A stretch of DNA of 64,000 nt from a virus, in IMG/VR virus record IMGVR_UViG_3300025703_000001, positions 22,324 through 86,323 of that record, one strand, 5' to 3'. Below are positions 14,279-21,059 of the stretch, in pieces. The number at the start of each line of letters is the position of its first letter. Position 1 is the stretch's first letter. The position numbers and the translations under genes are program-made. The notes under the pieces are model-generated. The model saw only the letters and a program-made list of their open reading frames with translations. It did not search any database and was not told the DNA's origin.

Positions 14279-14543
14279 TGTGAGATATTAGCCAATTTTC
14301 GTAGCACTCCTGCACGCGAGGACATGGCGGGTGTGTCGCATCCTCGCCCCGCGGGCCGCATTGACATGGTTCCAGCGAAACACCGCACCAACCGCGCCCG
14401 TCGTCTAACCGCTGTCCCCGTCGACTACACGCCCACTCCCCATTCACCCACACCATGAACCGCGCCCCATGCACTTCGCAACGGTCGGCCAATGTACGGG
14501 CACGTATGCCAGTTCCTGGCTCGGCCCAAGAGTCCATCACCAT
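14271..14543 (-). CDS. 90-aa Cys-rich protein
   Basis: Start ATG 14543 (TGATG overlap, GGAGG eight bases upstream). Eight Cys are spread over the length (RCEVHG, ACSRRG, WCGVSLEPCQCGP, PCPRVQEC), suggesting two metal sites. Unknown. Confidence 0.65.
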   Translation of the reverse strand: MVMDSWAEPGTGIRARTLADRCEVHGARFMVWVNGEWACSRRGQRLDDGRGWCGVSLEPCQCGPRGEDATHPPCPRVQECYENWLISHNG

Positions 14544-14824
14544 CACGCAGTCCTCCGGTCCACTTCCTTCTGAGTCCACCCGCGGGCCACGGCGGTCCGA
14601 GCGGACTTCAGGGTGTTGTAGTACATGGCGATTTCGGTGTTGGTCGGAATGTGGACCACAATCCAAGGAGTGCCAACATCCTCGACCCGCTCAAAATGCC
14701 AGATTCCGTCAACCGTGTCAGCGGCCCAGCACTCTTTGCGAGTGGCGCCACCAGGGTCGCTCATGTGCCGGAACGTGCCTCGCATAACCTTGTTGGTGAT
14801 TTCGGGAAGCTCGGTCTTGGTCAT
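14543..14824 (-). CDS. 93-aa hypothetical protein, leaderless start
   Basis: The frame is open to GTG 14884, but a TTGACA-17-CAAAAT promoter ends six bases before ATG 14824, so MTKTELPEITNK is the likely main start. Translation from GTG 14884 (GTGA overlap with the ADP-ribosyltransferase stop) is also possible and would add 20 residues. A beta-rich protein without known domains. Confidence 0.6.
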   Translation of the reverse strand: MTKTELPEITNKVMRGTFRHMSDPGGATRKECWAADTVDGIWHFERVEDVGTPWIVVHIPTNTEIAMYYNTLKSARTAVARGWTQKEVDRRTA

Positions 14825-14830
14825 GGGTAT

Positions 14831-14859
14831 ATTTTGCGCCCCAATCAGGTCGTTGTCAA
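14831..14859 (-). promoter_or_regulatory. Sigma70-type promoter (TTGACA-17-CAAAAT), leaderless, inside an open frame
   Basis: Minus strand: TTGACA 14859-14854, 17-base spacer, CAAAAT 14836-14831, then six bases to ATG 14824. Same design as the promoters at 1283, 6482 and 21015, with a weaker -10. Confidence 0.65.
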
Positions 14860-14880
14860 TGCCTGTGACCTGCATTTTTG

Positions 14881-15657
14881 TCACTTTTTAGGTGGTAGAA
14901 CGGTGCCGTATACGTCATATACCCCGTTCATGCGTTGTTCCACCCTAGACACGGCCACCCTAGATCCTCGCTCTAGCAACAATTCCCGCTCTATGGGATT
15001 GTTGGAAACGCCCTTCATGGAAACGCCGTTCGTACCTTCTGGCACCAGCAGGTGCATCGTGACCCCACCGATATGGTGTTCGTCACCCACCGTGGTCGAC
15101 ATATAGGCGTTATCCGTGATGACCTTGTGATCCAGGTCTTTCGGGTCGCCAGAAATGGCATCCGTAGGGATATTCCTTGTCACTTCCACATTCTGCCCCA
15201 GCGGTCGCATGGTCTGATCAATGCGCCCGACTTCGGGGTTGCTATCGTCACCAGCGCGCAACGCTACGTTCGTACTGAGAAAGCTGTCGCCAGAATATCG
15301 GTTCAGCGTATTTTGATCTGCCGACGACAACTTAGGAGTGTTCAGATCGTCCATTGACTTGACGGTGCCAGCGCTCTGGGCTTTGTCTATGGCGTTATTG
15401 ACGTACTCCCGGTCTGCGTCCGTAAGCGCCGAGACGTGTTCAGAATCAATGCTAGAGGCACCATGGATGTCAGAGGGTTCACCGTGGGCGTCGTGGGCCG
15501 ACCCACCGCCAGCATCGCGGGGATGAGGCACGTACGGGTGTTCAGCGTCCCAAGTGGCCCAGTCTTTTTCTAGCGGACCCTGTTCGTCCTCTACCACCAT
15601 CTTGGTAACTTCGCCGTTGTCTACAGTGGCACGCAGTCGCCAGGTCCATTCAGTCAT
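14881..15657 (-). CDS. R-S-E class ADP-ribosyltransferase
   Basis: 258 aa from ATG 15657 (coupled by ATGA to a micro-ORF; ATG 15675 in the same frame adds MSEYYD). The C-terminal 150 residues carry the three VIP2/exotoxin-type signatures: Arg in VTRNI (about 161), S-T-T in YMSTTV (about 187), and E-x-E in IERELLLERG (E223, E225) ahead of a closing beta strand. These bind NAD and move ADP-ribose, usually to Arg. The N-terminus is not recognised and there is no signal peptide, so it should act inside the host, like T4 Alt and ModA/ModB, which modify host RNA polymerase and other proteins. The target is not predictable. Confidence 0.85.
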   Translation of the reverse strand: MTEWTWRLRATVDNGEVTKMVVEDEQGPLEKDWATWDAEHPYVPHPRDAGGGSAHDAHGEPSDIHGASSIDSEHVSALTDADREYVNNAIDKAQSAGTVKSMDDLNTPKLSSADQNTLNRYSGDSFLSTNVALRAGDDSNPEVGRIDQTMRPLGQNVEVTRNIPTDAISGDPKDLDHKVITDNAYMSTTVGDEHHIGGVTMHLLVPEGTNGVSMKGVSNNPIERELLLERGSRVAVSRVEQRMNGVYDVYGTVLPPKK

Positions 15658-15683
15658 GTCGTAATACTCAGACATTCAGTCAC
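15654..15683 (-). CDS. 9-aa micro-ORF of the junction family
   Basis: GTG 15683: VTECLSITT, overlapping the previous stop by 8 bases and ending ATGA into the ADP-ribosyltransferase. 16-mer at 15662-15677. Confidence 0.45.
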   Translation of the reverse strand: MTECLSITT

Positions 15684-15849
15684 CCTTCGGAGCGTATTCC
15701 TCATCCATCTGGTCGAGCAATTGCCCTAGTTGCGTGTGAAATCCACGGACATGCTGGAAGTTTTCATCCACTTCGTTTGTAACGGGTCCGTACGTGGTAC
15801 GCACCTTGATGTTCTGCGTTCCTTCTACCCGATTAGCCGACAGGGTCAT
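15676..15849 (-). CDS. 57-aa hypothetical protein
   Basis: ATG 15849 follows AAGGAG. Starts MTLSANRVEGTQNIKV; beta-rich first half, helical second half (HTQLGQLLDQMDEEY). Directly precedes the ADP-ribosyltransferase, but nothing links the two functionally. Confidence 0.6.
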   Translation of the reverse strand: MTLSANRVEGTQNIKVRTTYGPVTNEVDENFQHVRGFHTQLGQLLDQMDEEYAPKGD

Positions 15850-16048
15850 TTTCTATCTCCTTAATTTGGAAGTGGCACGGACACGGACAATGCCATCCAC
15901 CGAGAACCCCCGGCAGGTGCTGTCCTTTGGGACAATGTTCATGATCTGGCTCAGGTGCTGGAAAGACCATCGGCTTGCCATCTAGGTCAAGGACACCAAA
16001 GTCAATCTCCCTAGGATAGCACTGCTGCGTGTACTGATGGGCACTCAT
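15833..16048 (-). CDS. 71-aa Cys/His-rich protein
   Basis: ATG 16048 forms ATGA with a micro-ORF. The C-terminal half, HEHCPKGQH ... WHCPCPCHF, has a dense metal-binding set. Unknown function. Confidence 0.65.
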   Translation of the reverse strand: MSAHQYTQQCYPREIDFGVLDLDGKPMVFPAPEPDHEHCPKGQHLPGVLGGWHCPCPCHFQIKEIENDPVG

Positions 16049-16074
16049 GACCGAATACCTATACATTCCTTCAC
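16045..16074 (-). CDS. 9-aa micro-ORF of the junction family
   Basis: GTG 16074: VKECIGIRS, with GTGA and ATGA overlaps at its two ends. 16-mer at 16053-16068. It contains an AAGGA that may serve the next start. Confidence 0.45.
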   Translation of the reverse strand: MKECIGIRS

Positions 16075-16265
16075 GGATACCGCACAAACGTAACGTTACC
16101 CTGATGTTCAGATCGTAGTCGCCCGACCTCATGGCCGCACGGCATTAGCGTCTTGACCCACTTCGTTTGAGAATAGTCCTCATATCGCCCCAGAAACTCA
16201 AGCCTCGCGTAAATGGCGTTCGGCCATGATGCACACTCTGGGCATGGGTCAAATCGCGCCCTCAT
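16071..16265 (-). CDS. 64-aa zinc-ribbon protein
   Basis: MRARFDPCPECASW begins with a CPEC pair; MPCGHEVG near residue 42 supplies the second half. TAATG overlap with the GroES stop. Confidence 0.65.
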   Translation of the reverse strand: MRARFDPCPECASWPNAIYARLEFLGRYEDYSQTKWVKTLMPCGHEVGRLRSEHQGNVTFVRYP

Positions 16266-16582
16266 TACTCCACCGCCGCCAGACTCGTCTCCACAACCCC
16301 CAGGATCTGTTCCTTGCCCAGCACCAGCACCTCCGTGCCGTCAAACTTCCACGTCTCACCTACCCGCTTGTGGAAGAACACCTGCGCGCCAACGTCCAGT
16401 CCGACCGGCACAAGCTCGCCGGTGAACTCGGAGTGGTGGCCCTCGCCAACCGCTACGACGGTGCCGTAGCGAGGCTCCTGCATGTCCTCAGACCCCTCTG
16501 GGATGTGCAGGCCAGACGCGGTCTTGGTCTCAATGGGGTCGGCGTCAACCGCCACCCGATCACCTTTCAGGCTGAAGGCCAT
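16265..16582 (-). CDS. groES: GroES-type co-chaperonin (Cpn10)
   Basis: 105 aa, close to the usual 95-100. It shows the Cpn10 pattern throughout: GDRVAVDADPIETKTASGLH, then the mobile-loop region (IPEGSEDMQEPRYGTVVAVG), GLDVGAQVFFHKRVG, and the C-terminal VLVLGKEQILGVVE. It would cap host GroEL, as T4 gp31 and bacterial GroES do, to fold phage proteins such as the capsid protein. No GroEL gene is seen. The gene overlaps its neighbours by 16 bases and 1 base, so it belongs to the early transcript. Confidence 0.92.
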   Translation of the reverse strand: MAFSLKGDRVAVDADPIETKTASGLHIPEGSEDMQEPRYGTVVAVGEGHHSEFTGELVPVGLDVGAQVFFHKRVGETWKFDGTEVLVLGKEQILGVVETSLAAVE

Positions 16583-16809
16583 CTAATGCTTTCTCCTTGT
16601 CTTGTGTCAGCGTCATTACGCCGAGGGTTCATCTTCCAGTGTAGCTTACGCCACCACCACGGTTGGCGGTTCCATGCGTTCACGTAGTTTTGACGGGTGG
16701 CCTCAACAAGTCCATCCCGCGTCGACTTGTGAATGGCGTCCTTATATGCCTGAATCTTTTCGGGGGTATCTAGCCCGAGGTATTCCCATGACGGGAGCGG
16801 AGCACTCAT
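16567..16809 (-). CDS. 80-aa hypothetical protein
   Basis: ATG 16809 is coupled (ATGA) to a micro-ORF. Helical start (TPEKIQAYKDAIHKSTRD), then a Trp-rich basic segment (RQPWWWRKLHWKMNPRR) that could touch membrane or nucleic acid. Unknown. Confidence 0.65.
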   Translation of the reverse strand: MSAPLPSWEYLGLDTPEKIQAYKDAIHKSTRDGLVEATRQNYVNAWNRQPWWWRKLHWKMNPRRNDADTRQGESIRWPSA

Positions 16810-16835
16810 GTCGTAATAGTTCTCTTTTCAGACAT
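16806..16835 (-). CDS. 9-aa micro-ORF of the junction family
   Basis: MSEKRTITT, overlapping the previous stop by 8 bases and ending ATGA into the next gene. 16-mer at 16814-16829. Confidence 0.45.
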   Translation of the reverse strand: MSEKRTITT

Positions 16836-17028
16836 TGACTTGCCAAGCACCTAACGCCTCCCGCATTTCAGCCAGAGCCAGCGCCCTCCGACGAAACCGC
16901 CAAATAGGAATTGAATCATACCGTTTGCTGGCATCAAGAAACGATTGGACACGCTGGACCTCCGCTGCACACCATGCCTGAAATACAGGATTGTCTATCA
17001 TAGTTAGATAATTGTCGATCTGCGCCAC
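16828..17028 (-). CDS. 66-aa helical protein
   Basis: MAQIDNYLTMIDNPVFQAW leads into charged helices (EVQRVQSFLDASKRYD, RRRALALAEMREAL). Overlaps the previous gene by 25 bases. Unknown. Confidence 0.6.
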   Translation of the reverse strand: MAQIDNYLTMIDNPVFQAWCAAEVQRVQSFLDASKRYDSIPIWRFRRRALALAEMREALGAWQVNV

Positions 17029-17216
17029 CGACGCCTAGATGGTGGGGGAACTTCTGTTGGCTCATCAAAATAGTCCAACAGATCAGCGGCGTCTACATAA
17101 CCAGCCATTCTCAGGACCCATCGAACGTCATCCCGGTTGAGGTAGGTGATTCCCTTGTGTCCGATGGAACCTATCACATAGTCTTCAAACAGATCAAGTA
17201 TCTTCGGGTTGATCAT
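17004..17216 (-). CDS. 70-aa helical protein
   Basis: MINPKILDLFEDYVIGS, then a helix-turn-helix-like stretch (RDDVRWVLRMAGYVDAADLL) and a basic tail (PSRRRWRRSTII). DNA binding is possible but not shown. ATG 17216 is coupled to a micro-ORF. Confidence 0.6.
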   Translation of the reverse strand: MINPKILDLFEDYVIGSIGHKGITYLNRDDVRWVLRMAGYVDAADLLDYFDEPTEVPPPSRRRWRRSTII

Positions 17217-17242
17217 GTCGGAATAGTCCTACTTTCAAACAA
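17213..17242 (-). CDS. 9-aa micro-ORF of the junction family, TTG start
   Basis: TTG 17242 encodes (M)FESRTIPT; ends ATGA into the next gene. 16-mer at 17221-17236. Confidence 0.4.
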   Translation of the reverse strand: MFESRTIPT

Positions 17243-17870
17243 GATCAAATACCCCCTGGCTAAGTCGCTTAACTGCGATTTCGCAATACCTCTCTTCAAT
17301 CTCAATGCCAATACCTCGTCTACCTAGTTTTAACGCCGCTTCCATCGTGGGTCCACTCCCCATATAGGGATCAAGAACGAGACCTGGTGGCACAAGGCCC
17401 AATACCCACATCATCAACGATACGGGCTTTTGTGTTGGATGAACGAAGGACTTCCGTTCAGACGCACGATACGCACCGCTCCAGAGATGACGAAATACCT
17501 GCGTTCGATTGACGCAGTTAGTCCATGCAAATTCAGCTTCAGCGATCCGAAGCTTCATACCGTTAGACGTTACCTTATCCCATGCCAGCCATCCGCTATG
17601 ATCGGGCAGCTGAGATGCGAAACAGTTGCCGCCCCATAGAACCGTAGGTTTACCAAGTGCCAGCAGGTGCGCAGGATTAAAGGGTTCCGCATCGCCATGA
17701 ATCGCCTCATGGCTTTCCGTGGTGGACTCAAATTTAGGGGACTGAGGGTCATAGTCAATCCCGTACGGAGGATCTGACACAATAACGTCAAAACTCAATT
17801 CTGAGATTATTGCTTGGCAGTCGCCGTGGTAGAGCGTAATCAAATCATCTTGGTAATACGGTTTAATCAT
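17235..17870 (-). CDS. DNA methyltransferase (DPPY type)
   Basis: 211 aa from ATG 17870 (GTG 17876 also possible). Residues 33-39 are DPPYGID, the catalytic motif IV of N6-adenine or N4-cytosine methyltransferases. HPTQKPVSLM and LDPYMGSGPTMEAA near the C-terminus are the SAM-binding part, so the motif order is that of a beta-class enzyme. The motif I Phe is replaced by Tyr. No restriction partner is adjacent, so it probably protects phage DNA or alters its expression. Confidence 0.88.
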   Translation of the reverse strand: MIKPYYQDDLITLYHGDCQAIISELSFDVIVSDPPYGIDYDPQSPKFESTTESHEAIHGDAEPFNPAHLLALGKPTVLWGGNCFASQLPDHSGWLAWDKVTSNGMKLRIAEAEFAWTNCVNRTQVFRHLWSGAYRASERKSFVHPTQKPVSLMMWVLGLVPPGLVLDPYMGSGPTMEAALKLGRRGIGIEIEERYCEIAVKRLSQGVFDLV

Positions 17871-18018
17871 CGCCACGCTCCGAAGCCTTTGGTTGACCTA
17901 TGGACATCAATCCAACATACCGCCCGCTAGAATCACGAAGTCTACCACCACACAGTCGACATCGAACCCCCATCTGTTCTGTGTTCATTTGGCAACCCAC
18001 ATCCTTACACCACGGCAT
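17863..18018 (-). CDS. 51-aa zinc-ribbon microprotein
   Basis: MPWCKDVGCQMNTEQMG and then CRLCGGRL give C-x4-C ... C-x2-C. Overlaps the methyltransferase start by 8 bases. Confidence 0.65.
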   Translation of the reverse strand: MPWCKDVGCQMNTEQMGVRCRLCGGRLRDSSGRYVGLMSIGQPKASERGDD

Positions 18019-18023
18019 GCTGA

Positions 18024-18182
18024 TCAGTCCAAACGTCTGATTAGTTGTCTCGCCTTTAGCACTAGTCTGATTTCATTTGCATCAAGCGCTTTGTCCCATG
18101 TCATCCAAGTCTCCCCACCGTCTGTCGGCATCAGCCCAACTTCTGCAAGGGCGATCTCAACTCGTTCTTTTTCATTTATCAC
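18024..18182 (-). CDS. 52-aa helical microprotein
   Basis: GTG 18182 with GAGGTGG five bases upstream. Starts MINEKERVEIALAEVGLMP; helical with a Trp-rich turn (GGETWMTWDKA) and basic C-terminus. Unknown. Confidence 0.6.
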   Translation of the reverse strand: MINEKERVEIALAEVGLMPTDGGETWMTWDKALDANEIRLVLKARQLIRRLD

Positions 18183-18226
18183 GAAACCACCTCAAGCCAA
18201 TAGACAAGTAGATGCCGCAGCAACGC

Positions 18227-18334
18227 TCAAACCCACAACAATATCGCACCCTTCCGCTTACATAGATAATACTCGGAACTGATGCCACCCCAATGTCTGA
18301 GGTGGTCCCAGGTCTGCCGTAAACAGCGTATCAT
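18227..18334 (-). CDS. 35-aa microprotein
   Basis: ATG 18334 forms ATGA with the previous stop. MIRCLRQTWDHLRHW, then YYLCKRKGAILLWV: basic with two Cys and a hydrophobic C-terminus. Confidence 0.45.
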   Translation of the reverse strand: MIRCLRQTWDHLRHWGGISSEYYLCKRKGAILLWV

Positions 18335-18501
18335 GACTGATCGGTGGCATCAATAGCCGCCGAAAGCTGATCGCAACAATGGGCGTCTAGATTGTCTTCA
18401 CGGACGAACCGACCACAGAATGGACACCGCAGGCGTTCGCCACACAATGAGCAAACGGACGATCCGTGCCAATAGCATCCGGACATACACCCCTCAGACA
18501 T
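18331..18501 (-). CDS. 56-aa zinc-finger microprotein
   Basis: Eight Cys and two His in 56 residues (GCMSGCYWHG, CSLCGERLRCPFCGRF, DAHCC). Looks like two joined zinc ribbons. TGATG overlap upstream. Confidence 0.7.
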   Translation of the reverse strand: MSEGCMSGCYWHGSSVCSLCGERLRCPFCGRFVREDNLDAHCCDQLSAAIDATDQS

Positions 18502-18740
18502 CACGGGATCGGAAAAATGCCCTCACACTTGGACCTCAGTTCAAGGTCGGGTGCACTGTTAAGCCACATGGCACAACCGGGAACGTGGCACTCTCCTCCG
18601 ACACCGTCAAGACAGAGGTCGCACAGAATAAGGTTCACATGATTAAGCGTGGGATCGGCGCTTGGTGCTCTACTTGGGGAGTTCCGGTGCCTACCCTCTA
18701 GCCACTCGCCCTCTGACGGCATTCCTTCTCCATCAGTCAT
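18501..18740 (-). CDS. 79-aa Cys-containing protein
   Basis: ATG 18740 overlaps the previous stop by 8 bases. N-terminus MTDGEGMPS is a D3/M7/S9 variant of the motif. CDLCLDGVGGECHVPGC suggests a metal-binding loop. Confidence 0.65.
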   Translation of the reverse strand: MTDGEGMPSEGEWLEGRHRNSPSRAPSADPTLNHVNLILCDLCLDGVGGECHVPGCAMWLNSAPDLELRSKCEGIFPIP

Positions 18741-19071
18741 CGGTCCACTCTCCAGCATTAACCGGCCACGGGTTCCCGCTTGTAGTACCGACAGGGTAAA
18801 CCCATCGACGCCAATCCGTGCGTCGGATGGCACCGCATTCCCAACAGTACAGCCATGAACCCCCCGAGATAACCCAGCTTTTCGCGTGTCGAGATTGACA
18901 TCGCCGACCCTGCCGACACCGTCCTGCGTCAGTCTCGATCATCCACGGCCAGCCATTGACGACCCATTCGGCATTGTCCTCGCTCAATCCAGCCGTCTTC
19001 ATTCGCCCAACGAGCGTGTGACGTTCGTCCTCAGCACTGATTCGGCGCCACGATTCATCGGAGCTGGTCAT
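18733..19071 (-). CDS. 112-aa zinc-ribbon protein
   Basis: Helical first half; CRQGRRC and LYCWECGAIRR give four Cys in the second half. ATG 19071 is coupled to a micro-ORF. Unknown function. Confidence 0.65.
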   Translation of the reverse strand: MTSSDESWRRISAEDERHTLVGRMKTAGLSEDNAEWVVNGWPWMIETDAGRCRQGRRCQSRHAKSWVISGGSWLYCWECGAIRRTDWRRWVYPVGTTSGNPWPVNAGEWTDD

Positions 19072-19097
19072 GTCCGAATGTGTGTGTATTCAGTCAC
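19068..19097 (-). CDS. 9-aa micro-ORF of the junction family
   Basis: GTG 19097: VTEYTHIRT, with GTGA and ATGA overlaps at its ends. 16-mer at 19076-19091. Confidence 0.45.
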   Translation of the reverse strand: MTEYTHIRT

Positions 19098-19453
19098 GCC
19101 AGCTTGCGCGCCCGTGCGGCCAGCATTGCTGCAGACAGGGCACACGTTTCGCCGGTCGGACGCGTCCATACCCCGATAGCCTGATCCGTCACGGTAGATC
19201 CCTCCCGCATAAGGTCGGACAGCGTTAGCGGCTTGTCCTCAGCTGGCTTGGCATCCAGTTCCTCGCGCAGCTTTGCGATGGCATCCTGATCCAACATGCG
19301 ATCGATTTCATCTAGCAGCTTGTCCGTCTCAGCCTTAACCTCAGCCGTCTCAGTACGCTGCGGTGAAGGATTTTCCTTCAAGTGTGACTGTTCCGTATCC
19401 GAGGATTGTCTTTGCTGCTTTTTCTGAGTCGGGACCAACGCTTGGGTACTCAT
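19094..19453 (-). CDS. 119-aa protein with Pup-like helix
   Basis: ATG 19453 lies seven bases after AAGGAG. Residues 1-40 are Gln/Ser-rich and probably disordered. Residues about 42-57 (ETDKLLDEIDRMLDQD) closely follow the D-x3-LDEID-x-VL core of the prokaryotic ubiquitin-like protein Pup, the part bound by the actinobacterial proteasome ATPase. Unlike Pup, it lacks the C-terminal GGQ/GGE and continues for 60 residues. Could be a proteasome decoy or a chance coiled coil. Confidence 0.6.
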   Translation of the reverse strand: MSTQALVPTQKKQQRQSSDTEQSHLKENPSPQRTETAEVKAETDKLLDEIDRMLDQDAIAKLREELDAKPAEDKPLTLSDLMREGSTVTDQAIGVWTRPTGETCALSAAMLAARARKLA

Positions 19454-20108
19454 GCTTCTCCTTCTTAGGTTGAATGGTGAAGTCGACTGTTGGATCATCT
19501 AGCGCAATGATATCAAGCCACTCTGCGATCTTTTCACGTGACCACTGATGGGCGTCGTTAACGTGCGGAATGAGTGCCGTCAGATACCCCGGTGCGGCTT
19601 TGCATTCTGGACACGGACGCTGCACTTTGCCCAGTCCTGGACATATGGACAACAGTTCAGAAACGATTGAATTTGAGCCGCCGATATAGTTGACGTAGTT
19701 GTCGTTGCTATAGTCGAGCCACACTGGGGCCGTCCACTGGATTGGCGATGCAAGCACGTACATGGGTTTACCCGGCGCAAGCGTCAAAGTTCCCCATGGC
19801 GTCGGCGTCGGCGTTGGCGTTGAGTACCACGTATTTACCTGGAGGTCTATGTGTTCACCCTTACACCACTTGACCGCACGCCGAAAATACTGATCGGCCA
19901 GCCCCTTAGGATTTGCCATAAATCCCTCTAGGTCAGAGAGATGAATCGGCTCGTCGTGGCGGCGACCGTGGAGACAGGTAAACCGAACCCTGGTGTACTC
20001 GTTCTTGCGCTGAACCGTCTTCACGTCCCAGCCCTTGGCGTACTTTGCGCGTGTGTGTAAATGGTGCCAGAACTGCTGCTCGCGGTTTTTGAGTTCGGGA
20101 GTTTTCAT
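19350..20108 (-). CDS. 252-aa protein with phage-type C2H2-like finger
   Basis: ATG 20108 is coupled to a micro-ORF. Residues about 165-200 (CPECKAAPGYLTALIPHVND, then AHQWSREKIAEWLD) form the CxxC ... HxNDxHxWSR-x-IAxWL finger common in phage proteins. The N-terminus is basic and helical; a TPTPTPTP stretch lies mid-protein. The last 34 residues overlap the next gene by 104 bases, which is exceptional here, so the C-terminus may be shifted. Confidence 0.65.
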   Translation of the reverse strand: MKTPELKNREQQFWHHLHTRAKYAKGWDVKTVQRKNEYTRVRFTCLHGRRHDEPIHLSDLEGFMANPKGLADQYFRRAVKWCKGEHIDLQVNTWYSTPTPTPTPWGTLTLAPGKPMYVLASPIQWTAPVWLDYSNDNYVNYIGGSNSIVSELLSICPGLGKVQRPCPECKAAPGYLTALIPHVNDAHQWSREKIAEWLDIIALDDPTVDFTIQPKKEKHEYPSVGPDSEKAAKTILGYGTVTLEGKSFTAAY

Positions 20109-20134
20109 GGCGTAAAGTTGGCGTATTCAGTCAT
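20105..20134 (-). CDS. 9-aa micro-ORF of the junction family
   Basis: MTEYANFTP, with ATGA overlaps at both ends. 16-mer at 20113-20128. Confidence 0.45.
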   Translation of the reverse strand: MTEYANFTP

Positions 20135-20388
20135 AGTCCATAATCCTGTCGACAGTCTACACATAGCTCGTTACCCGAGATGAACATGGACTCTGATTTC
20201 TGTAGATCACACGATGGGCACACCATTTGATTGTCTGACGAGCGTGTGCCCCTATTCGTGGCGGTGTGTTGATAACACTTCTCTCCCAGTGCAGCAACTG
20301 GCCTGGGGCATGTGGCGTCCCACTTTGCCCAAGCAAATCCGTGGTGATAATTGAGAGGTTCACCACAGGTCGGAGTGTCCGAAATCAT
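20131..20388 (-). CDS. 85-aa zinc-binding protein
   Basis: ATG 20388 follows AAGGA. MVCPSCDLQKSES ... LCVDCRQDY is a four-Cys ribbon; two more Cys sit in the first half (TCPRPVAALGEKCYQH). The frame is open to GTG 20445, which would add a Cys/His-rich 19 residues. A 16-mer spans the start (20381-20396). Confidence 0.65.
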   Translation of the reverse strand: MISDTPTCGEPLNYHHGFAWAKWDATCPRPVAALGEKCYQHTATNRGTRSSDNQMVCPSCDLQKSESMFISGNELCVDCRQDYGL

Positions 20389-20445
20389 GGATATTCCTTC
20401 GCGAACAACGTGGCAGCACCTACTCGGATGCCAATGCAGGTGCAC

Positions 20446-20715
20446 CTACGCATCCCATGGCAAATCCCAGTGTCCGTTGGGGGCCGACCAGTTGCGCCAC
20501 CAGCGTTCCTTGCGAGGTTGTCGCATTATGTACGTGGTGCCACAGCGCGGACACGTCCAGTGATCACCTGTCTGAAACTCAATGGCGGGGGGGAACTGAC
20601 AAACCATCGGACCACAGTTGATCGGATGGCACATACAATCGCACCATCCACCAGACTGGTCGGCACCCTTGTAGCAATTTCCACAGGCGCCCATTTCACA
20701 GGCTTCAGTCAACAT
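20446..20715 (-). CDS. 89-aa protein with two zinc sites
   Basis: CEMGACGNCYKG ... WCDCMCHPINC, then WTCPRCGTTYIMRQP, a common phage ribbon. Ten Cys in all. Unknown. Confidence 0.65.
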   Translation of the reverse strand: MLTEACEMGACGNCYKGADQSGGWCDCMCHPINCGPMVCQFPPAIEFQTGDHWTCPRCGTTYIMRQPRKERWWRNWSAPNGHWDLPWDA

Positions 20716-20741
20716 GTCCGAATACCGCTACTTTCATCCAT
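20709..20741 (-). CDS. 10-aa micro-ORF of the junction family
   Basis: MDESSGIRTC, overlapping the previous stop (TGATG) and the next start. 16-mer at 20720-20735. Confidence 0.45.
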   Translation of the reverse strand: MDESSGIRTC

Positions 20742-21007
20742 CACATCTTCCTGTATGCTCGTTCGCTGGCTGCGATGGCCTGCCGCCGCTCACTCGCGGA
20801 CATTCCGTGGGGCCGACCTTCAACCCTTACTGGAAAAGAGTCTTTCAGCGACCTCTGCTCGTCTTTACAAAAGACCTGACCAGTCATTGAGTGGCCGTAA
20901 GCAAACGGTCCGCCAGCCTGTCCAATGTTCGCCTCAACCGGAAACTGGCAGTGCTCGCATGGCGACTCGTCGCCGTTTGTTGTTGGGGTGGCTGCTGTCT
21001 TGGTCAT
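20741..21007 (-). CDS. 88-aa protein with CxxC, leaderless start
   Basis: ATG 21007 lies seven bases after the -10 of the 21015 promoter. SPCEHCQFPVEAN and a later VFCKDEQR supply three Cys; the C-terminal helix is basic (ERRQAIAASERAYRKM). First gene of its transcript. Confidence 0.7.
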   Translation of the reverse strand: MTKTAATPTTNGDESPCEHCQFPVEANIGQAGGPFAYGHSMTGQVFCKDEQRSLKDSFPVRVEGRPHGMSASERRQAIAASERAYRKM

Positions 21008-21014
21008 GGATCTA

Positions 21015-21043
21015 AGTATGTGCCTCTATACACAATATGTCAA
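21015..21043 (-). promoter_or_regulatory. Sigma70-type promoter (TTGACA-17-CATACT), leaderless
   Basis: Minus strand: TTGACA 21043-21038, spacer of 17 ending GAGGCA, CATACT 21020-21015, then seven bases to ATG 21007. Near-identical -10 region to the promoter at 6482. Confidence 0.8.
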
Positions 21044-21059
21044 CGCCTAAAGTTGCAGG

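Noticed and set aside
20381-20396. 16-mer across ATG 20388 as a micro-ORF signal
   Set aside because: It fits the base pattern but encodes no matching peptide; kept in the element list only and possibly chance.
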